Shown here: one piece after another, positions 26,870 to 35,217 of the stretch
Position numbering within the stretch: position 1 is the stretch's first letter
Layout of the letters: each line of letters opens with the position of its first letter
Source of the DNA: DATGPD01 sp041398565
Lineage (GTDB): Bacteria > Planctomycetota > UBA1135 > UBA2386
NCBI GenBank assembly: GCA_041398565.1
Contig: JAWKUN010000004.1
Span: forward strand, 1,116,001 to 1,180,000
DNA: 64,000 bases
Direction: 5' to 3'
The notes under the pieces: generated by a model
Database searches by the model: none
The model's input: only the letters and a program-made list of their open reading frames with translations
What the model was told of the DNA's origin: nothing
Translations under genes and position numbers: made by a program

Positions 26870-28768
26870 ATGGGCGTTCGCGAGACCTTCGCATACCTCG
26901 ACCGTTTGCCGCACGAGCAGCAGCGCCGCTTCTGCGTCGCTGCGCTGGTCGAGCCGAACGCCGAGCTGCAGGAGACCGCGATCGCGCGCCTGCTGGCGGC
27001 GGGTGCGCGCGACGGTGCCGACCTCGTCGTCGCACACTTCGTCGACCTCCTGCCCTCGGCTCGGACGCTCGCCGCGAGCCAGGCACCGCAGCTCGTCGCC
27101 GCCGCCCACGCCGAGCTGTACAGCGACAAAGAACGCCACCGGCAGAACGCCTACGCCGTGCTCGCCGAGTTCGGCGACGAGACGGCGCTCGAGGCGCTCG
27201 CGGTGGGCCTCACCGACGGCTCGGCGCGGGTGCGCGACCTGCTCGTCGCCGCCCTCGAGCGCCACCTGCGCGCGTTCGTCCAGCGCTGCCGCGGCTCCGA
27301 CGCTCCGGCCGCGGCGGCCCTGACCAAGGAACCGGCCTGGCGGGCGCTGGCCGACGCCCTGCGCGGCTACTCCGCACACCGGCAAGCGACCTTCGTCGAG
27401 CTCCTGGTCGAACTCGGTGCATCGGCGACGCCACTGGTGGCCGAATTCGTGTTCGGCCGCCGCGACGCGCTGCTGCAGCAGGCGTTCACGCAGGAGCTGA
27501 GTACGTCGCGCAGCCAAGGCGCCGCCGAGCTGGTGCTGGCGCTGGCGCTGGGCAGCGGCGCGGTAGCCCAAGCGGCCGGCAACCGCATCCTGCGGCAGCG
27601 GCGCGAGAACGACTTCGGCCAGGCGCTGTCCGCGGCGCTGGCTGCACTGCCGCCGGCGCGCGCCACCGACCTGCGCCGACTCGGCAGCGAGGTGCCGTGG
27701 TTGGAGCTGGTGGTCCCCGCAGTGACGACGATCGACGACACGACCGCTCTCCGCCTGCTCGACCTCGCCGCAACCATCGAACTGAACACCGCAGTGCAGC
27801 TCAAGCTGGTCGACGCGTGCCACGCCCACGCTGCCGCCGCCGTGCGGCGCGCGGCGGTCGAGCGGCTCGGCGCGCTGCAAGGTGTCGAGTCGTTGGCGAC
27901 GCTGACCGTGGCCTTGGCCGACTCCGACGCACAGACGCAGCTGGTGGCGGCGCACGCCATCATCAAGAAGAACCCGGCCAACAAGGTCGCCCTGCTCACT
28001 CCGCTGCTCGGCTCGTCGGCGCCCGAGGTGCGCGACGTGGCGGTACGCGAGATCTCCAAGGTCAGCTTCGCCCACTTCCTGCAGCGCTTCGACCAGATGC
28101 AGCAGGCGCAGAGGGAGACCACCGCCCGCACCCTGCGCAAGGTCGACCCGTTGATGATGCAGCGCCTGACCGAAGAGGTGGCGGCGCTCGACCCGGCGCG
28201 ACGCCTCAAGGCGTTGCGCATCGTCGAGTGCCTCGACGCCGAGCGCGAGCTGCGCACGACGCTGCTCGAGTTGTTGCACGACCGCGACCATCGCGTACGC
28301 GCCACTGCGCTGCGCATCGTCGACTGCAGCAAGAGCGTCGAAGCGATGCGCATCCTGGTGGACGCGCTGTCCGACCGCGACCGGCGCGTGCGGGCCAACG
28401 CCATCGAGGCCTTCGAGCAGTTCGGCGACGCCCAGTTCGTGCCGCTGCTGGTGCCGTTCCTCGACGACCCCGACAACCGGGTGCGCGCCAACGCCTGCAA
28501 GGCGCTGTGCCGACTGGGCGCCACCATGCCGCACGCGTATCTCGACGCCGCCCGGCGCGCGCTGCTGCGCATGCTCGACCACGAGAGCGAGGCGATGCGC
28601 GCGTCAGCGGCCTGGGCCCTGGGCGAGTTGGGCTTCCAGGGTGCCCACGAGGCCCTCGAGGCGCGCGCGGCCGTAGAGCAGAACCGGCGCGTCGTCGCCC
28701 GCCTGCGCCGCTCCCTCGATTCCCTTCAGAACCACACGCCGCCGAATCACACGGGAGTCGGCCGATGA
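26870..28768 (+). CDS. HEAT-repeat protein
   Basis: 632 residues from the ATG at 26870; a TTG six codons earlier is an alternative, with GGGAG at 26854 nearer to it. The whole chain is alpha-helical with HEAT-type units. They are clearest in the last 250 residues: LLELLHDRDHRVRATALRIV, LVDALSDRDRRVRANAIEAF, LVPFLDDPDNRVRANACKAL and MLDHESEAMRASAAWALGEL, spaced 30-40 residues apart. No signal peptide or membrane segment is present. Such proteins are scaffolds for protein contacts. Its stop overlaps the start of the next gene by 4 nt, so the two are likely coupled. Confidence 0.85.
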   Translation: MGVRETFAYLDRLPHEQQRRFCVAALVEPNAELQETAIARLLAAGARDGADLVVAHFVDLLPSARTLAASQAPQLVAAAHAELYSDKERHRQNAYAVLAEFGDETALEALAVGLTDGSARVRDLLVAALERHLRAFVQRCRGSDAPAAAALTKEPAWRALADALRGYSAHRQATFVELLVELGASATPLVAEFVFGRRDALLQQAFTQELSTSRSQGAAELVLALALGSGAVAQAAGNRILRQRRENDFGQALSAALAALPPARATDLRRLGSEVPWLELVVPAVTTIDDTTALRLLDLAATIELNTAVQLKLVDACHAHAAAAVRRAAVERLGALQGVESLATLTVALADSDAQTQLVAAHAIIKKNPANKVALLTPLLGSSAPEVRDVAVREISKVSFAHFLQRFDQMQQAQRETTARTLRKVDPLMMQRLTEEVAALDPARRLKALRIVECLDAERELRTTLLELLHDRDHRVRATALRIVDCSKSVEAMRILVDALSDRDRRVRANAIEAFEQFGDAQFVPLLVPFLDDPDNRVRANACKALCRLGATMPHAYLDAARRALLRMLDHESEAMRASAAWALGELGFQGAHEALEARAAVEQNRRVVARLRRSLDSLQNHTPPNHTGVGR

Positions 28769-29067
28769 ACGTGCTGCTCGCACTCCTGGCCGTGCTGGGA
28801 CTCGTCGGCGGGCTCGCCTACGGCCGCAACCTGCTGCCTGCCGAGCGTACTCGACGGGCGCAGCGCCGACTACACGACGGGCTCGCCGCCGCCAACGGGT
28901 TGTCGACCAGCGAGTCGAGCTGGCTGTGGGAGTTGGCCAGCGCCGCACGCCTGGACCACCCGGCGCACCTCTTCGTGCGACCGAGCGTGTACGACGCACA
29001 GGTGACGTCGCGTGGCGCCGAGCCGGCGCTGGCGGCGGCCGTGCGGCGCAAGCTGTTCGGGGCCTGA
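28765..29067 (+). CDS. Small single-pass membrane protein, unknown function
   Basis: 100 residues. Residues 1-19 (NVLLALLAVLGLVGGLAYG) form one membrane helix or uncleaved signal. The rest is basic and helical (AERTRRAQRRLHDGLAAANG, AAVRRKLFGA). The ATG overlaps the HEAT-protein stop by 4 nt (ATGA), which is the main evidence that it is real and co-translated. It may anchor or partner the HEAT protein. No family recognised. Confidence 0.7.
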   Translation: MNVLLALLAVLGLVGGLAYGRNLLPAERTRRAQRRLHDGLAAANGLSTSESSWLWELASAARLDHPAHLFVRPSVYDAQVTSRGAEPALAAAVRRKLFGA

Positions 29068-29272
29068 GCCCCGAGGGCTCCCTCGCCGGCCGCACGACCT
29101 CGCGGTCAGCGCCCCAGCGTGAGCGACAACCGTTGGTGGGTCGCAGCCGAGCGGCGCCGCCCGAGGATCCGCCGCGGATCCCAAAGCAGTTGGTGAGTAC
29201 TGCCTGCGGCGAGCTAGGCTGGAGGGCCCGTAGAACATCGCTTCCTCGGCCCCCTCGCTTCGCCCCCCCCCC

Positions 29273-29896
29273 GTGAACCCGTCGACCTTGCTCATCAAGG
29301 CCGCCGCCTTCGCAGCGCACAAGCACCGCGACCAGCGCCGCAAGACCGGCGACACCCCCTACGTCAACCACCCGCTGTCGGTGGCGCGCACCCTGGTCGA
29401 GGTCGGCGGGGTCGACGACACGACCGCGCTGGCGGCGGCGATGCTGCACGACACTCTCGAAGACACCGCGACGACGCGTGACGAGCTGGTGCGCGAGTTC
29501 GGCGCCGACGTCGCCGACGTCGTCGTCGAGGTGACCGACGACAAGACCCTGACGAAGGTCGAACGCAAGCGCCAGCAGGTCGTGCACGCCGCGCACCTGT
29601 CGCCGCGGGCGCGCCTGGTGAAGCTCGCCGACAAGCTCGACAACCTGCGCGACCTGGCAAGGCAGGCCCCGCCGAGCTGGGGCCTCGCGCGGGTGAGCGG
29701 CTACTTCTGTTGGGCAGCGAGCGTCGTGGACGCCGTCGGCAACGTCAACGACCGCCTCTGGCGTGAGCTGCAGGCGGTGTTCGCCACCGAGCTCGACGTC
29801 GGCGGCCAACGACGGCGCGCTGTGCCGACCGATCCGGAGGCGCGCGCCGCCGCCCTGCAGGCCTACTACGAACAGATGAGCCGTCTCAGGGACTGA
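29273..29896 (+). CDS. HD-domain hydrolase of the RelA/SpoT (MESH1-like) type
   Basis: 207 residues, one domain, from the GTG at 29273. The metal and catalytic residues of the RelA/SpoT hydrolase fold are present: NHPLSVA (His33), MLHDTLEDT (His59, Asp60, Glu63, Asp64), then VKLADKLDNLRDLA. There is no synthetase, TGS or ACT domain, so it resembles small alarmone hydrolases that cleave (p)ppGpp to GDP/GTP and pyrophosphate. Other nucleotides are possible substrates. The gap gene follows 28 bases later, so they may share a transcript. Confidence 0.85.
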   Translation: MNPSTLLIKAAAFAAHKHRDQRRKTGDTPYVNHPLSVARTLVEVGGVDDTTALAAAMLHDTLEDTATTRDELVREFGADVADVVVEVTDDKTLTKVERKRQQVVHAAHLSPRARLVKLADKLDNLRDLARQAPPSWGLARVSGYFCWAASVVDAVGNVNDRLWRELQAVFATELDVGGQRRRAVPTDPEARAAALQAYYEQMSRLRD

Positions 29897-29924
29897 GCGG
29901 CCACGTCACCATGCTCCCTTCGAC

Positions 29925-30923
29925 ATGAGCAAGATCGCCATCCACGGTTTCGGCCGCATCGGCCGCTCCATCACCAAGGCCGCGCTGAGGCACGGCCTGT
30001 TCACGCCGGCCTCGATCTCCGACATCCGCGACGTCCCCACGTTCGCGCAGCTCTTCGAGGTCGACTCCAACTACGGCCGCTGGCACGAAGAGGTGCGCGC
30101 TGCCGAGAAGGGCTTCGTCATCGGCGGCCGCGACATCCCCTACTTCAACTCGCAGCAGGAGCTGCCGGACTGGAAGGCGCTGGGCGTCGATCTCGTGGTC
30201 GACTGCACCGGCCGCGCCACCACCCGCGCCGGCGCGCAAGTGCACCTCGACCGCGGCGCCAAGCGCGTCCTGGTGAGCGCCCCCAGCAAGTCGGCGCAAG
30301 ATGCCGACGCCGTGCTGCTCGCCGGCATCAACCTCGACACCTTCGATCCGGGCCAGCACAAGATCGTGTCGATGGCGAGCTGCACCACCAACGCGCTGGC
30401 GCCGGTGGTGAAAGTGGTGATCGAGAACTTCGGCATCAAGCACGGTCTGTTCTCGACGGTGCACGCCTACACCAACACCCAGTCGCTCACGGATCAGCCG
30501 ATGAAGGACCGTCGCGACTCGTGGGCCGCCACGGAGAACATCATCCCGTCGTCGTCGGGGGCAGCGCGGGCGCTGCAGTTCATCTGGAAGGACCTCAAGA
30601 TCACCGGCAAGGCCTACCGCGTGCCGACCCGCACCGGCTCGATCGCCGAACTCAACCTGGTGACCGAGCGCGCCACCACGGTCGAGGCGGTGAACGAAGC
30701 GTTCCGCAAGGCCGCCGCCAAGGCCCCGCTGAAGGGCGTCATGGGCGTGCTCGAGCAGGAGTGGGCGTCGTGCCGCATCGTCGGCGACCCGCACTCGGCC
30801 ATCGTCGACCTCGGTCTGACCCAGGTGCTGGACGGCACCTTCGTGTCGATCGCGTCGTGGTACGACAACGAGATGGGCTACGCGACGCGCCTGGCCGAGG
30901 TGGCAGCGAAGATCGCGGGCTGA
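29925..30923 (+). CDS. gap: Glyceraldehyde-3-phosphate dehydrogenase, type I
   Basis: 332 residues. It oxidises glyceraldehyde-3-phosphate to 1,3-bisphosphoglycerate with NAD(P) in glycolysis. The Rossmann start is IAIHGFGRIGRS. The catalytic Cys153 lies in ASCTTN and its partner His180 in HAYTNTQ. The C-terminal SWYDNEMGYATR is canonical. The cofactor-binding segment around residues 31-38 (ISDIRDVP) departs from the usual INDLTD-like text but keeps the Asp. It is convergent with the secreted protein gene that ends 36 bases later. Confidence 0.95.
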   Translation: MSKIAIHGFGRIGRSITKAALRHGLFTPASISDIRDVPTFAQLFEVDSNYGRWHEEVRAAEKGFVIGGRDIPYFNSQQELPDWKALGVDLVVDCTGRATTRAGAQVHLDRGAKRVLVSAPSKSAQDADAVLLAGINLDTFDPGQHKIVSMASCTTNALAPVVKVVIENFGIKHGLFSTVHAYTNTQSLTDQPMKDRRDSWAATENIIPSSSGAARALQFIWKDLKITGKAYRVPTRTGSIAELNLVTERATTVEAVNEAFRKAAAKAPLKGVMGVLEQEWASCRIVGDPHSAIVDLGLTQVLDGTFVSIASWYDNEMGYATRLAEVAAKIAG

Positions 30924-30959
30924 CGCTGCTGGCCGGCTGGGATGTCGCGGAGATCGATG

Positions 30960-32078
30960 TCAGGGAGCTCGGCAGTCGAACTGAACCACCGGCATGATGC
31001 CGACATCGACGCGTCCAGACACCGGCAAGACGATGCCGACGCCCATGCCGGTCACTACGGCTGCGTCCAGGTCGCTCATGTTGGTGGCAAGCTGGCAGTG
31101 CAGAGCGTTGGAGGTCGTGAGGGTCCGACCTTCCCAGTTGGCCCATTGCACGTAGAACGCGCCGCCGGTCAGCCACGAGTCGCCAGGGAGCTGCAGCACC
31201 ACGTTGGCCGCGGCCGGGCGCAGTGGCACGCGCGCCTGCATCGCCGCACCGAGCCACACCGCCGGAGCGATCTCGAGGTCGCAACCAGGCGCGCCCAGGA
31301 AGCCAAGGTCGATCGGCCCCACCCGCTCGGCGCCCAAGAACATCACGGCTGCGCTCGCCGGCGGACCGAACGACAACATGCGCGTCGATGAGCCGGGCAC
31401 CAGTGTGCGAGCGTCCGCCGACGCCAGGCGCGAGACCCGCGAAGCCGTGGCACCGCAACCCTGCCCGATCATCGTCACGGCGCCGCTCGCCCGTGCTCGC
31501 TCGGCGTCGATGCTCCACCAGGTGCTCGTCGCACCAGGCGTCGGCGAGCCTTCGATCTCCACACACAGTGCCCCCCCGTCGTAGCGGAACACGGGCACGA
31601 AGGGGATCGTCACGGCGTCCGGTTCGGTCCACGTGGCCGCATGACGGTGGCTGAGCGCCGGCGATCGCGGCAAGAGAAGTGTCCCCGAATACACCACGAC
31701 TGGTGGTGCAACGTGGTTGGCGGCAAACGATGCGCTGACACGCGTGGGATCGAGCGCCAGCGAAGCCGAGACGCGGACACGGATCTCGGCCGAACCTGCG
31801 GGATGCTCCACGACGTACCCGTCACGGCGGAAGCGAAGCGCGACCAGATCTTTTCCGCGCGCCGCTGCAAGGTGCGACTCACCGAACACGAACTGTTGGC
31901 GCATCGACCGGGTGAAGCCGGCCGCACTCAGGACGCCGGCTCCGTCGCGCGCCGCCGCCGCAGTTGGCGCCGTCAGGGTTGTCACCTGTGCCGCGGGCCA
32001 CGAAGCGACCGCAGCGAGAATCGGCAGAGCGACAGCGGCACGGAGTCGATGGAGAGAACGCGACACGAGGGTCGGCAT
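30960..32078 (-). CDS. Secreted protein with planctomycete-type C-terminal domain
   Basis: 372 residues from the ATG at 32076-32078. The signal peptide ends near AAVASWPAAQ. The mature part is beta-rich (RQQFVFGESHLAAARGKDLV, FVPVFRYDGGALCVEIEG). From about residue 195 the chain shows GQGCGATASRV and later FLGAPGCDLEIAPA, a version of the C-terminal domain in the other large secreted proteins here. No catalytic motif is seen. It is the last gene of a minus-strand trio with 32089 and 32361. A start seven codons earlier is possible but gives a poorer signal peptide. Confidence 0.7.
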   Translation of the reverse strand: MPTLVSRSLHRLRAAVALPILAAVASWPAAQVTTLTAPTAAAARDGAGVLSAAGFTRSMRQQFVFGESHLAAARGKDLVALRFRRDGYVVEHPAGSAEIRVRVSASLALDPTRVSASFAANHVAPPVVVYSGTLLLPRSPALSHRHAATWTEPDAVTIPFVPVFRYDGGALCVEIEGSPTPGATSTWWSIDAERARASGAVTMIGQGCGATASRVSRLASADARTLVPGSSTRMLSFGPPASAAVMFLGAERVGPIDLGFLGAPGCDLEIAPAVWLGAAMQARVPLRPAAANVVLQLPGDSWLTGGAFYVQWANWEGRTLTTSNALHCQLATNMSDLDAAVVTGMGVGIVLPVSGRVDVGIMPVVQFDCRAP

Positions 32079-32088
32079 GATTCGGATC

Positions 32089-32364
32089 TCAAGGACCATG
32101 ACCAGACTGACTGACGATGTCGAAGCTCGCGCCCGTGGGCGGATCGTCGAAGTTGGTGACCGTGAAGGACTCTCCCCCTACCCCCGGCGCCATGATCTCG
32201 ACCTGCCCGTCGCCGTCGGGCGTCACCTCGGTGACGGTGCCGGACGGATCCAGACTCACGTACCAGGGTCCGCTCGCCGACGCAGGCAACGTGATGGTCA
32301 CGAGTTGACCCTCGATGGCCGGGTCGGGATCGATGCGGATGTCACCGTACTTGTGCATGGTCAC
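32089..32364 (-). CDS. Small beta-rich protein, unknown function
   Basis: 91 residues, no signal peptide. It is rich in Asp, Gly, Pro and Val (DIRIDPDPAIEGQLVTITLP, FTVTNFDDPPTGASFDIV), suggesting one small beta-sandwich. The GTG at 32362-32364 overlaps the upstream stop by 4 nt (GTGA), and an ATG two codons in is also possible. It ends 10 bases before the secreted protein gene, so the three genes probably form one transcript. No family recognised. Confidence 0.65.
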   Translation of the reverse strand: MTMHKYGDIRIDPDPAIEGQLVTITLPASASGPWYVSLDPSGTVTEVTPDGDGQVEIMAPGVGGESFTVTNFDDPPTGASFDIVSQSGHGP

Positions 32365-32837
32365 CGCGCTCGTTGGCGCAGGCGCGAGACGAGCGGGTCG
32401 ACGAAGGCGGGCACGGGAGCAGCTGCTGCCGACTTCAGCAGACGCTTGGCCAAGGCAGCGCGAGTGACATCACTCCGTTCCGTAGCCATGCGCGCAAGTC
32501 GGGACCACCCAGTCCACAGCGCGGCGTCACGACGGTTGCCGTCGAGCACGACGAGAAAGGTGGCCGCCGCTTCGAAGAGGTCTTGATCGCTGGCACTGGC
32601 GAGGCGGTATCCCAGCGCCAGCCGCGGGTCAGGATTCGGCGGCTGGGAGCCGGGCACCTGCGACTCCGGCGCCGCTGTCCGGCCCAGGAAGAAGGCGCCG
32701 ACCGCGCTGGCAAATCCCAGCAAGCCAGCCACGGCGAACTGGCGTCGGGTTCGGCTACGGAAGCCGTCGAGCGCTCGCGCCTTGCGTGCCATTCGTCGAA
32801 GCTCACGCTGCTGGCCGGGGAGCATGCCAAGTCGCAT
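32361..32837 (-). CDS. Single-pass membrane protein, unknown function
   Basis: 158 residues from the ATG at 32835-32837. A basic N-terminus of about 35 residues is followed by one membrane helix (FAVAGLLGFASAVGAFFLG) and a helical outer part (LALGYRLASASDQDLFEAAA, MATERSDVTRAALAKRLLKS). The layout recalls anti-sigma or assembly proteins but no zinc-binding motif is visible, so no function is assigned. It is coupled to 32089-32364 by a 4-nt overlap. The frame extends upstream, but those residues look non-coding. Confidence 0.6.
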   Translation of the reverse strand: MRLGMLPGQQRELRRMARKARALDGFRSRTRRQFAVAGLLGFASAVGAFFLGRTAAPESQVPGSQPPNPDPRLALGYRLASASDQDLFEAAATFLVVLDGNRRDAALWTGWSRLARMATERSDVTRAALAKRLLKSAAAAPVPAFVDPLVSRLRQRAR

Positions 32838-33221
32838 AGGAACGTCTCCGAGTTCGTGGTCGTAGTCTACGCGGCGCGGATTCGAGCGACAAGCAGGCCA
32901 CTCGCTACGCCGAAGCCTCGTCCTGTCGAGTCGATGCGCGGCCGGCGAGCGGCCGTCTCGCCGGCGATCGCTTTGCGCGCCATGGCCGAAGTCTGCAGCG
33001 CAAGGGCAGGCAGGACAGTCCAGCTCCCACGCGAACCTCGAGCGCGTTCGGGCGTGTAGCAAGGAACCCGAGCGGCCTCGAGACACGAGAGCCTGACACG
33101 ATCCGAAGAATCCGGTCACGAGACGGAGATCGACGACAACACGGAGGCGCTCGGGGTTCGCTCGGAGCCTCGCCGGCCCGAGACCTCGGACGCGCCTCGC
33201 CGATCGCCTCTCCTACTTGGC
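32838..33221. other. 384-bp divergent intergenic region
   Basis: It separates the membrane-protein trio (minus) from the PDZ protein gene (plus). I see no ORF with coding character, no long inverted repeat and no repeat-family copy. It should hold both promoters. Confidence 0.4.
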
Positions 33222-35147
33222 ATGACACGCACCCTCACCCTGCTCCTGACCGCCTTGATCTCCTGCGGCGCAGCCGTGGCGCAGAACCCGCTCGCGCATC
33301 CCGCGACTCCGGGAGCGCCCTACGCGGGCCAGTTCACCGGCGACAGGATCGCCCTCGACCTCGACTTCGATGCAGCCGCCGCGCGCTACGCCGGGACGCT
33401 CACGTTCGAGGGCCAGGACTACGCGTGCAGCGGCGAAGTGCGGGACGGCGAGTTGCGGGGCAACTTCGACGTCGGTGGCCAGCCCTACGCCTTCGCGGCA
33501 ACACGGTCGGGCGACACGGTCACCCTCACCAGCGACGGAAACTCGTACACGCTCACCAAGAAGGCGACACCGCCGCAGACGCCCACAGACCGCGCGCCTG
33601 CAACCTCGCGGTCAGGAGCCGATACGCCGACGCCACCGCATTCCGACCCGAGCGGAGGCGACAGTCAGGCGCAAGGTGGCGTCGGCATCGCCTTTCGCCA
33701 GAACGAGGCGGGCGACTGGGTGGTCGAGCAGGTGGCGCCGGGCGGCCCCGCAGCCAAGCAGAACATCCGGCCGGGCACCATCCTGCGCGCCGTCGATGGC
33801 AAGTCGGTCGCCAACCTCACGCGCGACCAGGTCCGCGCCCTTTGCATCGGGTCGATCGGTTCGGTGGTCACCCTGTCGATGGAGACCGACACCGAGGTAC
33901 TCGACGTCCTCGTGCAGCGCGGCGGGCTCGGCGGCGCGCCACCTGCGCCGAGGGCTGCCGGCGGGCCCGACCGACCCAACGTCGACTTCGGGGCTCCTGC
34001 CAGGGCGCCCGACACGCCGGCCGTTCCGGCGAGCGTGGGCTTCCCCGCCTGGATGAAGACCGGCATGCGCATCACCTACTACTCGGGCTCGGCGTCGATC
34101 CCCGGCGCAACGACGTCGCTCGAGGAGGACGAGAACGGCAACTGGATGGACGGCCAAGGGCGACACTACAGCCCGCAGCAGCTGGCGACGACGGCCGGCG
34201 CCGGCTACGTGCAGTACGACCTGGCCCACGTCGGCGACGACGGTCTGGCCGCGCACATGAGCAACTTCGTGTTCGCCGACGCACAGCTCGCCACCACCGT
34301 GCTCACCCACTCGCAGGGCTTCGTCGGCGACCGCAACGGCATCGGCGACCTGTGGATTCACCCCGCGCGCCTGGCCGCCATGCAGGAGCAGCAGACGCCG
34401 ACGTTCCGCGTGCGCCGCCTGCGCTACCCCCTGGGCGGCCGCGAGTACGACGCCATCACCACGCAGACCAAGGCGCACAACGGCTACTGGCGCACCACCT
34501 ACGACCTCGACACCGGCCTGCTCCTGGTGATGTCGTCGTCGTCCGTGGGGCGCGGCACCTTCACCCCCAACCCCGACGGTACCGCCAGCGAAGCCGCCGG
34601 CGTCAACACCATCGTCAACGTGCATCTCGTGGCGGTGCGCGAGCTGAACCTGCCCTGGGCCGGCGCGGGCATGCCTTCTTGGCTCCGCGCTGGCCAGGTC
34701 CTGCGCTACCGCGGCTCCTGCCGCAACTCACTCGGCGAAGGAGTGGTGGCACCTTGGGCGTTCGAGAGCCAGATCGCCGTGCAACGCGTCGGGCCGGGCT
34801 TCGCCACCGCCAAGCTCACCACCAGTCTCGACTACGGCACCGGGGCAGCGCCACAGACCGACACGTCCGACCGCGTGCTCGGCGCCGGCATGGTGGGCGG
34901 CGTCCATCTCGACCCCGCCGTCGGCCACCGGCTGCAGAGCGGGCAGGTCCTCGATCAGGATCCGGTGACCAAGCGCCGCACCGGCGTGGTCGGCCAGGAC
35001 GGCAACTACGTGACGATCGGCGAGGAAGGACCACTCGACGGCACGCGGTGGACCTACGACTTGCGTAACGGCCTTCTGGTCGGCGTCGCCGCGCAGCAGC
35101 GCCAGGGAGCCGCCACCATCACCACGCAGGTGCAGTTGACGAAGTAG
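33222..35147 (+). CDS. Secreted PDZ-domain protein
   Basis: 641 residues. A signal peptide covers 1-20 (LTLLLTALISCGAAVAQ). Residues about 30-110 form a small beta domain (LTFEGQDYACSGEVRDGEL). A Thr/Pro/Ser linker leads to a PDZ domain at about 150-232 (VVEQVAPGGPAAKQNIRPGT and ILRAVDGKSVANLTRDQVRA). A second Pro/Ala linker is followed by about 370 residues with two like-looking halves, each starting with a pattern like FPAWMKTGMRITYYSGS and MPSWLRAGQVLRYRGSC. No protease domain is present, so the PDZ may bind peptide tails. It is convergent with the DUF1501 gene. Confidence 0.8.
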   Translation: MTRTLTLLLTALISCGAAVAQNPLAHPATPGAPYAGQFTGDRIALDLDFDAAAARYAGTLTFEGQDYACSGEVRDGELRGNFDVGGQPYAFAATRSGDTVTLTSDGNSYTLTKKATPPQTPTDRAPATSRSGADTPTPPHSDPSGGDSQAQGGVGIAFRQNEAGDWVVEQVAPGGPAAKQNIRPGTILRAVDGKSVANLTRDQVRALCIGSIGSVVTLSMETDTEVLDVLVQRGGLGGAPPAPRAAGGPDRPNVDFGAPARAPDTPAVPASVGFPAWMKTGMRITYYSGSASIPGATTSLEEDENGNWMDGQGRHYSPQQLATTAGAGYVQYDLAHVGDDGLAAHMSNFVFADAQLATTVLTHSQGFVGDRNGIGDLWIHPARLAAMQEQQTPTFRVRRLRYPLGGREYDAITTQTKAHNGYWRTTYDLDTGLLLVMSSSSVGRGTFTPNPDGTASEAAGVNTIVNVHLVAVRELNLPWAGAGMPSWLRAGQVLRYRGSCRNSLGEGVVAPWAFESQIAVQRVGPGFATAKLTTSLDYGTGAAPQTDTSDRVLGAGMVGGVHLDPAVGHRLQSGQVLDQDPVTKRRTGVVGQDGNYVTIGEEGPLDGTRWTYDLRNGLLVGVAAQQRQGAATITTQVQLTK

Positions 35148-35150
35148 TAG

Positions 35151-35178
35151 CAGTTTGGTGTCAGACTCCACTCTGTGG
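35151..35178 (+). repeat. Copy B of the dispersed 28-nt repeat
   Basis: Core GTGTCAGACTCCACTCTG, preceded by CAGTTTG and followed by TGG. It lies 3 bases past the stop of the PDZ gene, between convergent genes. It differs from copy D at one position. Confidence 0.85.
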
Positions 35179-35217
35179 GTTGGCGGTCATGTTGCTGCGA
35201 TCGCGAGCCTTTCGGCT

